Origin: Acetobacteraceae bacterium
GTDB taxonomy: Bacteria; Pseudomonadota; Alphaproteobacteria; Acetobacterales; Acetobacteraceae
Assembly: GCA_030039695.1 (NCBI GenBank)
Contig: JASHVB010000256.1
Coordinates: 1-14,173 of the forward strand
Reading direction: 5' to 3'
DNA length: 14,173 bases
Shown: piece after piece, positions 1 through 6,340 of the stretch
How the letters are laid out: each line of letters opens with the position of its first letter
Position numbering within the stretch: the stretch's first letter is position 1
Made by a program: the position numbers and the translations under genes
Notes under the pieces: generated by a model
Told to the model about the DNA's origin: nothing
The model's input: the letters and a program-made list of their open reading frames with translations, nothing else
Database searches by the model: none

Positions 1-1
1 G

Positions 2-46
2 GGACGCGATGAAGCGCTGGCGCGAATTGCGGCAGTGTTGGGGTAA
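2..46 (+). CDS. C-terminal tail of an unidentified protein (partial)
   Basis: The reading frame starting at base 2 encodes GRDEALARIAAVLG and stops at TAA 44-46. The Ala/Leu-rich helical composition is what a real protein end looks like in this GC-rich genome, and no other frame here is better. Only 14 residues are inside the window, so neither function nor family can be given. It could be a chance open stretch at the window edge. Confidence 0.3.
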   Translation, partial: GRDEALARIAAVLG

Positions 47-149
47 CCCGGGCAGACGCGATCCGCGCAATGCGTGTTGCAGGAATGCCGGAAAATCATC
101 CCTGCTTGATCCAGGTCAATGATTGGATCCGCCAGTCAGGTGATTATAT

Positions 150-240
150 GCGCGAGAAGCAGGCGAGCTTGCTCGTCGCGTTTCTCTCTTGGACTCCTCC
201 CCAAACTTGGCGGCGTCCCCGAGGCGCCGCCATTTTTCTA
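150..240 (+). ncRNA. Candidate small RNA: hairpin, CU-rich linker, intrinsic terminator
   Basis: Between the end of the first partial gene (46) and the start at 308 the DNA folds like a compact small RNA. The first hairpin has a lower stem GAGAA (154-158) with TTCTC (182-186) and an upper stem 162-168 with 171-177, closed by CTTG. A linker of about 22 nt follows (187-208) containing CTCCTCCCC, complementary to a Shine-Dalgarno sequence. It ends in the terminator at 209-238. A hairpin, an exposed anti-SD-like CU motif and a terminator together recall alphaproteobacterial sRNAs with a CCUCCUCCC motif, but I cannot assign an Rfam family. No convincing -35/-10 pair was found upstream, so the 5' end is a guess. 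The alternative is a 3' UTR plus terminator of the gene ending at 46. Confidence 0.35.
209..238 (+). terminator. Rho-independent terminator
   Basis: GGCGGCG (209-215) pairs perfectly with CGCCGCC (225-231). Two further inner pairs, CC (217-218) with GG (223-224), tighten the loop. ATTTTTC follows immediately. This is the clearest intrinsic terminator in the window. It ends either the possible small RNA at 150-240 or the transcript of the gene ending at 46. Confidence 0.75.
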
Positions 241-307
241 CGCCGTTTGGACGAAAACCTGCGGCTGGGGAGGGACAAAAACGGACTTGAGGTGGAGTGC
301 CCGCGCC

Positions 308-787
308 ATGCGCGCTGACCATGGAAACAATTCAAGTGGTCTGTTGACCGCCGCATTGTTGGCAGTTGTCGTCTCGTTAACCGGCGTGGCCGGCGCCGTG
401 AAACTTGCGCAGACCGCAGTCAATCTGGGCCCCGCCGTGGGCGACGAGATTTCATTCGACACCAAAGCCGTGATGCCTGGCGACATGCAATCACAGACCG
501 TTTTGGCACGTGAGGGCGATGGTGAGTGCATGCTGGACCTCGATACTTTGCATAGCACAGGTGGCAGTCTGATCATCGAGGCACGCATGCCGAGCAACCC
601 TGCTTCGTATCAGGTGCATTGGGCCGGCAAGCAGAGCAGCTCCGGCCAATATAATTGTGGCAGCAGCGCGGACTTGACGCTGGACGAGTCAAATCTCGAC
701 GTGCTGGCCATGGCAGCGGGCGGCTGGGGGCCGATACATCAGCCGCTGATCCATTTGTCACTGCCAGCTTGGGGCGGCAGGTCCTAA
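308..787 (+). CDS. Hypothetical membrane-anchored or exported protein
   Basis: This 159-residue protein has a short polar N-terminus, one hydrophobic segment (about residues 12-31, LLTAALLAVVVSLTGVAGAV) and a polar remainder without further membrane segments. It should be anchored by that segment or secreted, with the C-terminal part in the periplasm. Two cysteines, C74 and C117, could form a disulfide there. The frame stays open upstream to 119, but that extension would run through the terminator at 209-238, so I start at ATG 308, preceded by GAGG/GGAG at 289-297 with a rather long spacing of about 10 nt. It converges on era with a gap of 23 nt. I do not recognise the family and assign no function. 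Confidence 0.65.
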   Translation: MRADHGNNSSGLLTAALLAVVVSLTGVAGAVKLAQTAVNLGPAVGDEISFDTKAVMPGDMQSQTVLAREGDGECMLDLDTLHSTGGSLIIEARMPSNPASYQVHWAGKQSSSGQYNCGSSADLTLDESNLDVLAMAAGGWGPIHQPLIHLSLPAWGGRS

Positions 788-810
788 CGGACGCGGTCGG
801 ACAGATCTCG

Positions 811-1704
811 TTATTCCGTTTCGTCTAAACCAATCGCCCGCAGCCGCGCTGCCTCCTCATCCCAGCGGGCACGCTGCTTGACGTTAAGGAACAGGTGCAC
901 GCGCCGTTCGAGTGCCGCTTCCAGCGCTTCGCGCGCACGCGCGCCGATGGTCTTGATCCGCGCTCCTTTCTCGCCGATCACGATCGCCTTGTGGCCGGGC
1001 CGCGCGACGTAGATTGTCGCTTCGACGCGCACCGAGCCGTCGGCACGTTCTTTCCAGCTTTCGGTCTCCACCGTCGCCGCGTATGGCACTTCCTCGTGTG
1101 TCTGCAGGAAGATCTGTTCGCGCACCAGTTCGGCGGCGAGCAGCCGGTCAGGCAGATCCGTCAGATCGTCGTCCGGATAAAGGTGCGGGCCCTCCTGCAC
1201 CGCCGCGGCCAGGGCATCCGCCAGTTCGTTGACTCCCTCACCCGTGGTCGCGCTGACCATGAATGTCTCTTCGAACGGTGCGAGCGCGGTTAGCGTCGCG
1301 GTCAGTGGCAGCAGGGAGGCCGGTGCCACAAGGTCAGTTTTGTTCAGCACAAGCCAGCTTCGCCGCTCCGCTGCTTTTAGTTGCTCGGCGATCGCACGTA
1401 CCGCGTCAGTTGCGCCCTCGCGCGCATCGACCAGCAGCAGCGCGATGTCGGCATCGTGGGCACCGCTCCAGGCGGCGGCGACCATGGCGCGGTCGAGACG
1501 GCGGCGCGGTCGGAATATGCCGGGAGTGTCGACCAGCAGCACTTGGCTGGCGCCGCGCATCAGGATTCCGAGGATGCGAAAGCGCGTCGTTTGCGCCTTG
1601 GGGGAGACGATCGACAGTTTCGCGCCGGTCAGGCGGTTGAGCAGGGTGGATTTCCCGGCGTTCGGCGCGCCGACAATCGCCACGAAGCCGCAGCGGGAGT
1701 TCAA
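811..1704 (-). CDS. era: GTPase Era
   Basis: Era is a GTPase that binds the 3' end of 16S rRNA and assists 30S subunit maturation at the inner face of the membrane. The 297 residues match the family length. The N-terminal G domain has G1 GAPNAGKST (12-20), TTR of the switch I region (39-41), G3 DTPG (59-62), G4 NKTD (121-124) and a G5-like SAT. The C-terminal KH domain carries GEKG (244-247) within VIGEKGARIKTIG. The start is TTG 1704, preceded by GGGAGAGG (minus strand, 1716-1709); an in-frame stop at 1747-1749 leaves no ATG or GTG start upstream. It follows rnc in the same direction, but with an unusually long gap of 193 nt. No recO follows, although this is a common next gene in related genomes. 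Confidence 0.97.
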   Translation of the reverse strand: MNSRCGFVAIVGAPNAGKSTLLNRLTGAKLSIVSPKAQTTRFRILGILMRGASQVLLVDTPGIFRPRRRLDRAMVAAAWSGAHDADIALLLVDAREGATDAVRAIAEQLKAAERRSWLVLNKTDLVAPASLLPLTATLTALAPFEETFMVSATTGEGVNELADALAAAVQEGPHLYPDDDLTDLPDRLLAAELVREQIFLQTHEEVPYAATVETESWKERADGSVRVEATIYVARPGHKAIVIGEKGARIKTIGARAREALEAALERRVHLFLNVKQRARWDEEAARLRAIGLDETE

Positions 1705-1808
1705 TACGCCTCTCCCGCGCGCGAAAGACCCATGCCACCGGGCGCTTCACCCGGTCCTCGGCCCGAACCGCCAGGTGAGAGGCGGAACGCAAGCAGCGGC
1801 CATGACAT
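1701..1808 (-). other. Possible 35-codon ORF coupled to era
   Basis: In the 193-nt gap between rnc and era, an ATG at 1808 opens a 35-codon frame preceded by GAGG at a spacing of about 5 nt. Its TGA (1703-1701) overlaps the TTG start of era as TTGA, the arrangement seen in translationally coupled genes. The predicted peptide is rich in Gly and Pro and resembles nothing I know. It may be a leader whose translation feeds ribosomes to era, or a chance frame in GC-rich DNA. No second evidence supports a stable protein. Confidence 0.2.
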
Positions 1809-1897
1809 TGGCACCTCACCGTCGATGCTTTGGTCAGTCCGCTTCGCGGCCCAACCAACATCCCCGGCCAAACCCGGGAGAGCTGGCGACGCACGGT

Positions 1898-2569
1898 TCA
1901 CCCCTCGATCCCCTTCAGCAGATCCGCTGCTGCCAGTTGCTCGGCCTGGCGCTTGTTTCCGGCGGTGCCGGTGCCGGACGCCCCACCGACGCTGACCGTG
2001 ATAGTAAACTCCGGCGCGTGCGGCGGGCCCGAACGCTCGGTCACCCGATAGATGGGCAGATCGCGCGTGAACCGCTGGGCCCACTCCTGCACTCTGGTCT
2101 TGGCATCCTTCGGCGGCTCGACCTGAGCGCTCATCACAGGCTCCCAGGCATGACGGACGAAGGCGCGGGCTCGGTCCAGCCCGCCGTCGAGGTAGAGCGC
2201 GCCGAGCGCCGCCTCTAACCCATCCGCCAGCACCGTAGCACGACGTTTCACGCCAGCGCGTGCCTCGCCAGGCGCGACCGAAAGCGCTGTGCTGAGGCCG
2301 ATAGCCTCCGCCACCTGCGCAAGCACCGGCTGCGACACCAGGTAGGCGAGCCTCCTGCCAAGGTCGCCTTCCTGCTCGCGGGGGAACCGCTCGGCGAGCC
2401 ACTCAGCCATCAGCAAACCAAGTACCCGATCGCCGATGAACTCCAGCCGTTCGTTTGAATCGCGCGTCCGCCGCCGGCCTTGCAGAGCGGAGCGGTGGGT
2501 GAGTGCTTCGCGCAGCAACTCGGGGCGATGGAAGTTGTGGCCGAGGATTGTTTCGATCGACTGACTCAA
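1898..2569 (-). CDS. rnc: Ribonuclease III
   Basis: RNase III cuts double-stranded RNA, processes the 16S/23S rRNA precursor and controls some mRNAs. The 223 residues are close to the usual length. The catalytic domain holds the signature NERLEFIGD (39-47), giving metal ligands E40, E43 and D47, and a second acidic pair D116/E119 in LADGLEAALGALYLDGG. A C-terminal double-stranded-RNA-binding domain runs from about residue 154 to the end (DAKTRVQEWAQ ... GNKRQAEQLAAADLLK). The start is TTG at 2569 with only a weak upstream GGA; an in-frame stop at 2609-2611 leaves no better start, and later ones would cut into the conserved first helix. It begins 25 nt after the lepB stop, so it is most likely expressed with lepB. 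Confidence 0.97.
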   Translation of the reverse strand: MSQSIETILGHNFHRPELLREALTHRSALQGRRRTRDSNERLEFIGDRVLGLLMAEWLAERFPREQEGDLGRRLAYLVSQPVLAQVAEAIGLSTALSVAPGEARAGVKRRATVLADGLEAALGALYLDGGLDRARAFVRHAWEPVMSAQVEPPKDAKTRVQEWAQRFTRDLPIYRVTERSGPPHAPEFTITVSVGGASGTGTAGNKRQAEQLAAADLLKGIEG

Positions 2570-2594
2570 CGCTACGCTGTCCGCATCGCAGGCA

Positions 2595-3350
2595 TCAGTG
2601 GACGCGCATCAAAATGCGGCTCCAGCGGACCTCGAACGGCCACTCCCAGACTTCCCACCACGGATATTCCGCGTCGAACGAAAAGAAAATGATCTCGGCT
2701 CGGCCCACAAGATTGTCCATCGGCACGAAGCCCACCCCATTCATGAAGCGGCTGTCTGCGGAGTTGTCGCGGTTGTCGCCCATCGCAAACAGGCGGTTGG
2801 GCGGAACCTGGTAGACCGGCGTGTTGTTCATCTCTCCCTGGTCGGTCGCCTTCAGGATGTCGTGTTTCACGCCGTCCGGCAGGGTCTCTACGTAGCGGCG
2901 GAGCACCATGTGAATGCCATCCTCGTCGGTGACATAGTCGCCCTCCGCCTGGCGTGGGCAAAGCTGACCGTTGATATAGAGCAATCCGTCACGGACCTGG
3001 ACCGTGTCTCCGGGCAGGCCGACGATGCGCTTGATGTAATCGATCGAGGGATCGGGCGGGTATTTGAACACCGCGACATCGCCGCGGTCCGGCATACTCT
3101 TGAAGATTCGACCGGAGAACGGCGGCCAGCCGAATGGGAACGAGTAGCGCGAGTAGCCGTAGCTGTATTTCGACACGAACAGATAGTCGCCGATCTGGAG
3201 CGTCGGCAGCATACTGCCGGAGGGGATGTTGAACGGCTCGAACAGAAAGGTGCGGACGACCAAGGCGATCAGGCCCGCATAGACGATGGTTTTGATGTTC
3301 TCGACCAGGGCGCTGGGTTTGCGCTTGGCCTTGGACTTGGTGGTCGCCAT
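2595..3350 (-). CDS. lepB: Signal peptidase I
   Basis: LepB cleaves signal peptides from exported proteins at the outer face of the inner membrane. From ATG 3350 the protein has 251 residues: a short basic cytoplasmic N-terminus, one membrane segment (about 19-37), then the periplasmic catalytic domain. The nucleophile is S46 in PSGSMLPTL and the general base is K107 in YIKRIVGLPGD; box E is GDNRDNSADSR (191-201). The frame is open 32 codons further upstream, but that part is not family-like and would run through the candidate promoter at 3387-3415, so ATG 3350 is preferred even though its ribosome binding site is weak. It heads lepB-rnc-era; the acpS/pdxJ genes that often precede it are absent. 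Confidence 0.97.
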   Translation of the reverse strand: MATTKSKAKRKPSALVENIKTIVYAGLIALVVRTFLFEPFNIPSGSMLPTLQIGDYLFVSKYSYGYSRYSFPFGWPPFSGRIFKSMPDRGDVAVFKYPPDPSIDYIKRIVGLPGDTVQVRDGLLYINGQLCPRQAEGDYVTDEDGIHMVLRRYVETLPDGVKHDILKATDQGEMNNTPVYQVPPNRLFAMGDNRDNSADSRFMNGVGFVPMDNLVGRAEIIFFSFDAEYPWWEVWEWPFEVRWSRILMRVH

Positions 3351-3386
3351 GAGACGCTGGGTTACCCTGTGCCGCGGTCGGCGCGG

Positions 3387-3415
3387 ATCAAGCCCAGGGG
3401 GGTGGGGTGTGTCAA
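3387..3415 (-). promoter_or_regulatory. Candidate sigma-70 promoter of lepB-rnc-era
   Basis: On the minus strand a perfect TTGACA (3415-3410) is followed after 17 nt by CTTGAT (3392-3387), three of six matches to TATAAT. Alphaproteobacterial promoters commonly keep the -35 and relax the -10. Transcription would start near 3380, giving a leader of about 30 nt to the lepB ATG. It lies in the gap between the LRR gene and lepB, where an independent promoter is expected. Confidence 0.45.
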
Positions 3416-3500
3416 GCAAGCAAGTCGCAAAGCCTCGGTCGCGCACGCGGTAGCCACATCTGACGCTTCGTCGGCGGACGCGGCGTGACGTTTTCCTGGA

Positions 3501-4268
3501 TCAATTCGCCTTATCGAATGTCAAGTTGCCCGCCCGTCGCCGGCGCGGCAGGGCGACGGTAACAATCTCGCACTTCGGCAAGCCTGCTGCCACGGAAAGA
3601 TCGACGCCGGGCATGCCGCGCAGATCGAGGCGTCGCAGCTCGATCAGGCCGGCGAGCGGCGACAGATCGCGCACCCGTGTTGTGGCCAAGTCGAGGTACT
3701 GCAGATCGTGCAATGCAGCCAGTGGCGCGATATCCGTCACCGCGGTGCCGCACAGCTCCAGGCTGCGCAGCTGTGTCAGACCGGCCAACGGCGCGATGTC
3801 ACGCACCATGGTTCCGCCAAGGTCAAGCCGTTCCAGCAGCGTCAGGTTCATCAGTGGCGCTATGTCCGCCGTCAGCGTACTGCTCAGGAAAAGCGCTTCC
3901 AAGCGGGTCAAAGCTGCGAGCGGCGTCACATCCGCGACCGCGGTGAAGGACAGGTGCAGCCGCTCCAGCGCCGTCAGCCCGGCGAGCGGGGTTATGTCAC
4001 TGATCCGCGAGCGGGTGAGCTCGAGGCGTTGCAGCGCCGGTAGCGCCGCCAGAGGAGCGAGATCGGTGACCAGGCTGTTGGACAGCACTAGGTGACGCAG
4101 GGCGGTACAGGCCGCAAGGGGGCGCAGGTCGGTGACGCGGCTACGCTCGAGCCGGAGCTCCGTCACCTGGCGCGCGAGCTCCGCCGCCGGCGTCTCGCCC
4201 CTGAGGATCAGGCGAATGGCCTCGGTCGTCGGGTCTCCCGGTGTGGCCGTCGTGCCGTCAGGCTGCAT
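3501..4268 (-). CDS. Leucine-rich repeat protein, nine 22-residue units
   Basis: This 255-residue protein is almost entirely leucine-rich repeats. After a 34-residue N-terminus, nine units of exactly 22 residues run from 35 to 232, each close to L..L.L..T.V.D..PLA.L, as in LERLDLGGTMVRDIAPLAGL; the last unit is degenerate. A basic 23-residue tail ends the protein. This short-period type, seen in internalins and SDS22-like proteins, forms a curved solenoid that binds other proteins. There is no signal peptide or membrane segment, so it should be cytoplasmic. ATG 4268 overlaps the end of the upstream lactonase-family gene by 11 nt, implying co-transcription and probably coupled translation. The family is clear; the binding partner is unknown. 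Confidence 0.85.
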   Translation of the reverse strand: MQPDGTTATPGDPTTEAIRLILRGETPAAELARQVTELRLERSRVTDLRPLAACTALRHLVLSNSLVTDLAPLAALPALQRLELTRSRISDITPLAGLTALERLHLSFTAVADVTPLAALTRLEALFLSSTLTADIAPLMNLTLLERLDLGGTMVRDIAPLAGLTQLRSLELCGTAVTDIAPLAALHDLQYLDLATTRVRDLSPLAGLIELRRLDLRGMPGVDLSVAAGLPKCEIVTVALPRRRRAGNLTFDKAN

Positions 4269-5178
4269 ACGCCAGCTTCAGCCCCGCCCCCGGCCAGTCC
4301 ATTGCCACCAGCTTTCCGGTGCCGGAGAGCGTCATGTATGCCGTGCGCAGATCCGGCCCGCCGAAGCAGACATTGGTGCAGAACATGTCGGGCATCGGCA
4401 CCTGGCGCAGCAGCTGCCCGTCCGGGGCAATCACGCTGACCGAGCCGTTGACCAGCGTCGCCACGCAGACATTCCCCGCCGCGTCCACCGCCAGGCTGTC
4501 GAAGCGCTGGAAGCCGCCAAGCCCGGCGACGATCCGGCCGCCATGCGGCGACGGGAACGGCGCCTTCTTTGTCACACCCGGCGCGACGATGTCGAATGCC
4601 CACAGACGTGCGGTCTCAGTTTCGGCCACGTAAAGGACGCTGCCGTCAGGCGACAGGCCGATGCCGTTCGGTGTGAGGATCGGATGGGCCACCTCGACGA
4701 TGCTCGAGCCGTCGGCCAGCGCATAGTACACACCACCCCAGTCGCGATCCCGCGCCCGCGCCTTGCCGAGATCAGTGAAATAGAACCCGCCGTTGCGGTC
4801 GAACACGATGTCGTTCGGCCCAAGCAGTTTGTGTGGCCCGCAGCGATCGTAGAGTACGGTGACTGCGCCGGTCTTCGGGTCGATGCGCTCGATGCGGCCA
4901 CCGGTGTAGTCCGACGGCACGCCGGCGGGGCGCAGCATGTTCATTTCGGTACGCCAAAGGAAGCCACCGTTGTTGCAGACGTAAAACGCCCCGTCCGGGC
5001 CAACTGCCAAACCATTCGGACCGCCGCCGGTGTTTGCGATCACGGTCACGGTCCCATCGGGCGTCACGCGGCTGACGGTCTGGCGTTCGATCTCCACCAG
5101 GACAATCGAGCCATCATGCATGGCCACCGGCCCCTCTGGAAAACGCAGGCCGCCCGCTATGACTCGGATATCGCTCAT
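4258..5178 (-). CDS. SMP-30/gluconolactonase (LRE) family protein
   Basis: Family members are six-bladed beta-propellers that bind a divalent metal and hydrolyse sugar lactones or related esters. The 306 residues fit. Likely metal ligands, by analogy with SMP-30, are E15 (RFPEGPV), N171 (TPNGIGLSPDG) and D227 (RFDSLAVDAAGN), with N122 (GPNDIVF) near the substrate. Repeated PDG/DRNG turns mark the blades. There is no signal peptide, so it should be cytoplasmic. The start ATG 5178 has a strong GGGGGAG about 5 nt upstream. Its end overlaps the LRR gene by 11 nt. An SDR and two GMC dehydrogenases nearby would suit a pathway in which an oxidised sugar or alcohol yields a lactone, but the substrate cannot be read from the sequence. 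Confidence 0.85.
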   Translation of the reverse strand: MSDIRVIAGGLRFPEGPVAMHDGSIVLVEIERQTVSRVTPDGTVTVIANTGGGPNGLAVGPDGAFYVCNNGGFLWRTEMNMLRPAGVPSDYTGGRIERIDPKTGAVTVLYDRCGPHKLLGPNDIVFDRNGGFYFTDLGKARARDRDWGGVYYALADGSSIVEVAHPILTPNGIGLSPDGSVLYVAETETARLWAFDIVAPGVTKKAPFPSPHGGRIVAGLGGFQRFDSLAVDAAGNVCVATLVNGSVSVIAPDGQLLRQVPMPDMFCTNVCFGGPDLRTAYMTLSGTGKLVAMDWPGAGLKLAYAA

Positions 5179-5188
5179 TGCCGCTCCC

Positions 5189-5204
5189 CCGATCGATTGA
5201 TCGG
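5189..5204. promoter_or_regulatory. Short inverted repeat just upstream of the lactonase-family gene
   Basis: CCGATC-GATT-GATCGG is a perfect 6-bp inverted repeat lying 11 nt upstream of the ATG at 5178, abutting its ribosome binding site. It could be an operator or a hairpin affecting translation of the lactonase/LRR pair. No regulator can be named. Confidence 0.3.
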
Positions 5205-5460
5205 CAAATGCTAGCCGAGCCGCTGCTGCCTGTCATTGCGAGTGGCCCACGGCCCGAGCCGACCCGGCCGCGAGTGAATGAAACCGGCCCACCATTGCGC
5301 CCCAACGAAAGCCGGGGCCCCAGAGGTTACCCTGAGGATGATCCCTGGGGCCCGTGGGGCCTGGCATTCGGATTGAAGAGGTATTGGTTCTGATGCAACG
5401 CAACCAATTGACGGAAGCACCCTCTCATCAACACCTTTCGATCTTCCACGAGACGCATGG
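5205..5460. repeat. Gene-free stretch with palindromic, repeat-like sequence
   Basis: I see no gene between the lactonase start and the SDR stop. A 9-bp inverted repeat pairs GGGCCCCAG (5315-5323) with CTGGGGCCC (5345-5353), with a 21-nt loop containing GGTTACCCTGAGG. Near 5233-5243 lies TCATTGCGAG, a string I associate with dispersed intergenic repeats in some proteobacteria. The stretch may hold a dispersed palindromic element, the promoter of the lactonase gene and the 3' end of the SDR transcript. No T-run supports a classical terminator. Confidence 0.35.
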
Positions 5461-6228
5461 TCACACCGCCATATAGCCGCCATCAACGTTGTAGCACGCG
5501 CCACTCACATAGCTTGCGCGGTCGCTGGCCAACCACCCCACCATCTCGGCGATCTCCTCCGGTTTGCCCATCCGGTGGAACGGCACCAAGGCCATCAACT
5601 CCTCGCCGCGGCGGCGCATCGTGTCCTCGGTCATCTTTGTCTCGATATAGCCGGGGCAGACCGCATTCACCCGAATGCTGTCCTTGGCATATTCCAGCGC
5701 TGCGGTTTTCGTCAGCCCTAACACGCCGTGTTTCGCCGCGACGTAGGCGGACGATGTGGGCAGTCCAATCAGGCCCGCAATCGAGCCAGTGTTGACGATG
5801 CTGCCCCCGCCCTGCGCGATCATCTGCGGGATCTCGTGCTTCATGCAGAGCCACACCCCGCGCAGGTTCACCGCGATCATCCGGTCGAACGACTCATCCG
5901 CCCATTCATGTGTCTTTTTTCCCGCGGCATCTACCTGGAACCCGGCGATGCCCGCGTTGTTGAACGCGCAGTCCAGCCTCCCATACGCCGCGACCGTCGC
6001 CTTGATCATCGCCTGCACCGCAGCGCTCGCAGTCACGTCGCCGCCGAGTGACATTGCCTGTCCGCCGGCCGCATTTACCAGCGCGACGGTCTCTTGCGCG
6101 CCGTCCATATTTGCGTCCGCAATCGCCAGACGTGCCCCTTCACGCGCGAACACCAGCGCTGTCGCTCGGCCAATCCCGCCGCCGCCGCCTGTAATCAGTG
6201 CCGCCTTGCCTGCCAGCATGCCTGCCAT
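5461..6228 (-). CDS. Short-chain dehydrogenase/reductase, NAD(H)-type
   Basis: A classical SDR of 255 residues, oxidising an alcohol or reducing a ketone with a nicotinamide cofactor in the cytoplasm. It has TGGGGGIG (13-20) for cofactor binding, D38 after the second strand (favouring NAD over NADP), NNAG (90-93), and a complete catalytic set N121, S149, Y162 and K166 in YVAAK. It ends with the family-typical NVDGGY. The frame is open to 6300, but GGGAG at 6240-6236 lies 7 nt before ATG 6228 and 4 nt before the adjacent ATG 6231, so one of these is the start; the 24 residues before are not SDR-like. It diverges from the truncated carbamoyltransferase. The substrate cannot be assigned. Confidence 0.92.
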   Translation of the reverse strand: MAGMLAGKAALITGGGGGIGRATALVFAREGARLAIADANMDGAQETVALVNAAGGQAMSLGGDVTASAAVQAMIKATVAAYGRLDCAFNNAGIAGFQVDAAGKKTHEWADESFDRMIAVNLRGVWLCMKHEIPQMIAQGGGSIVNTGSIAGLIGLPTSSAYVAAKHGVLGLTKTAALEYAKDSIRVNAVCPGYIETKMTEDTMRRRGEELMALVPFHRMGKPEEIAEMVGWLASDRASYVSGACYNVDGGYMAV

Positions 6229-6340
6229 CATTGATCTCCCGCACCCCGTGTTGCGCCAGCCACAGCTTATTGCTCCAACGCGAATGGCGTCGAATCGCAC
6301 AACTCAGTGGGGGCAGCGATGGCGACCAGTTTAGGACGCA

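Noticed and set aside
119..307. Upstream in-frame extension of the hypothetical protein at 308
   Set aside because: It would translate through the terminator hairpin at 209-238, is Arg/Cys-rich and has no ribosome binding site; ATG 308 places the hydrophobic segment at the N-terminus as expected.
1229..2218. Long + strand open frame across era and rnc (329 codons)
   Set aside because: It is the antisense shadow of two certain genes and its Ser/Arg-rich product has no motif.
3351..3446. 32-codon N-terminal extension of lepB
   Set aside because: It is not family-like and overlaps the candidate promoter; ATG 3350 gives a normal LepB N-terminus with membrane segment.
4132..5214. 360-codon + strand frame opposite the lactonase-family gene
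   Set aside because: Antisense shadow; the minus strand encodes a complete SMP-30-type propeller with conserved residues.
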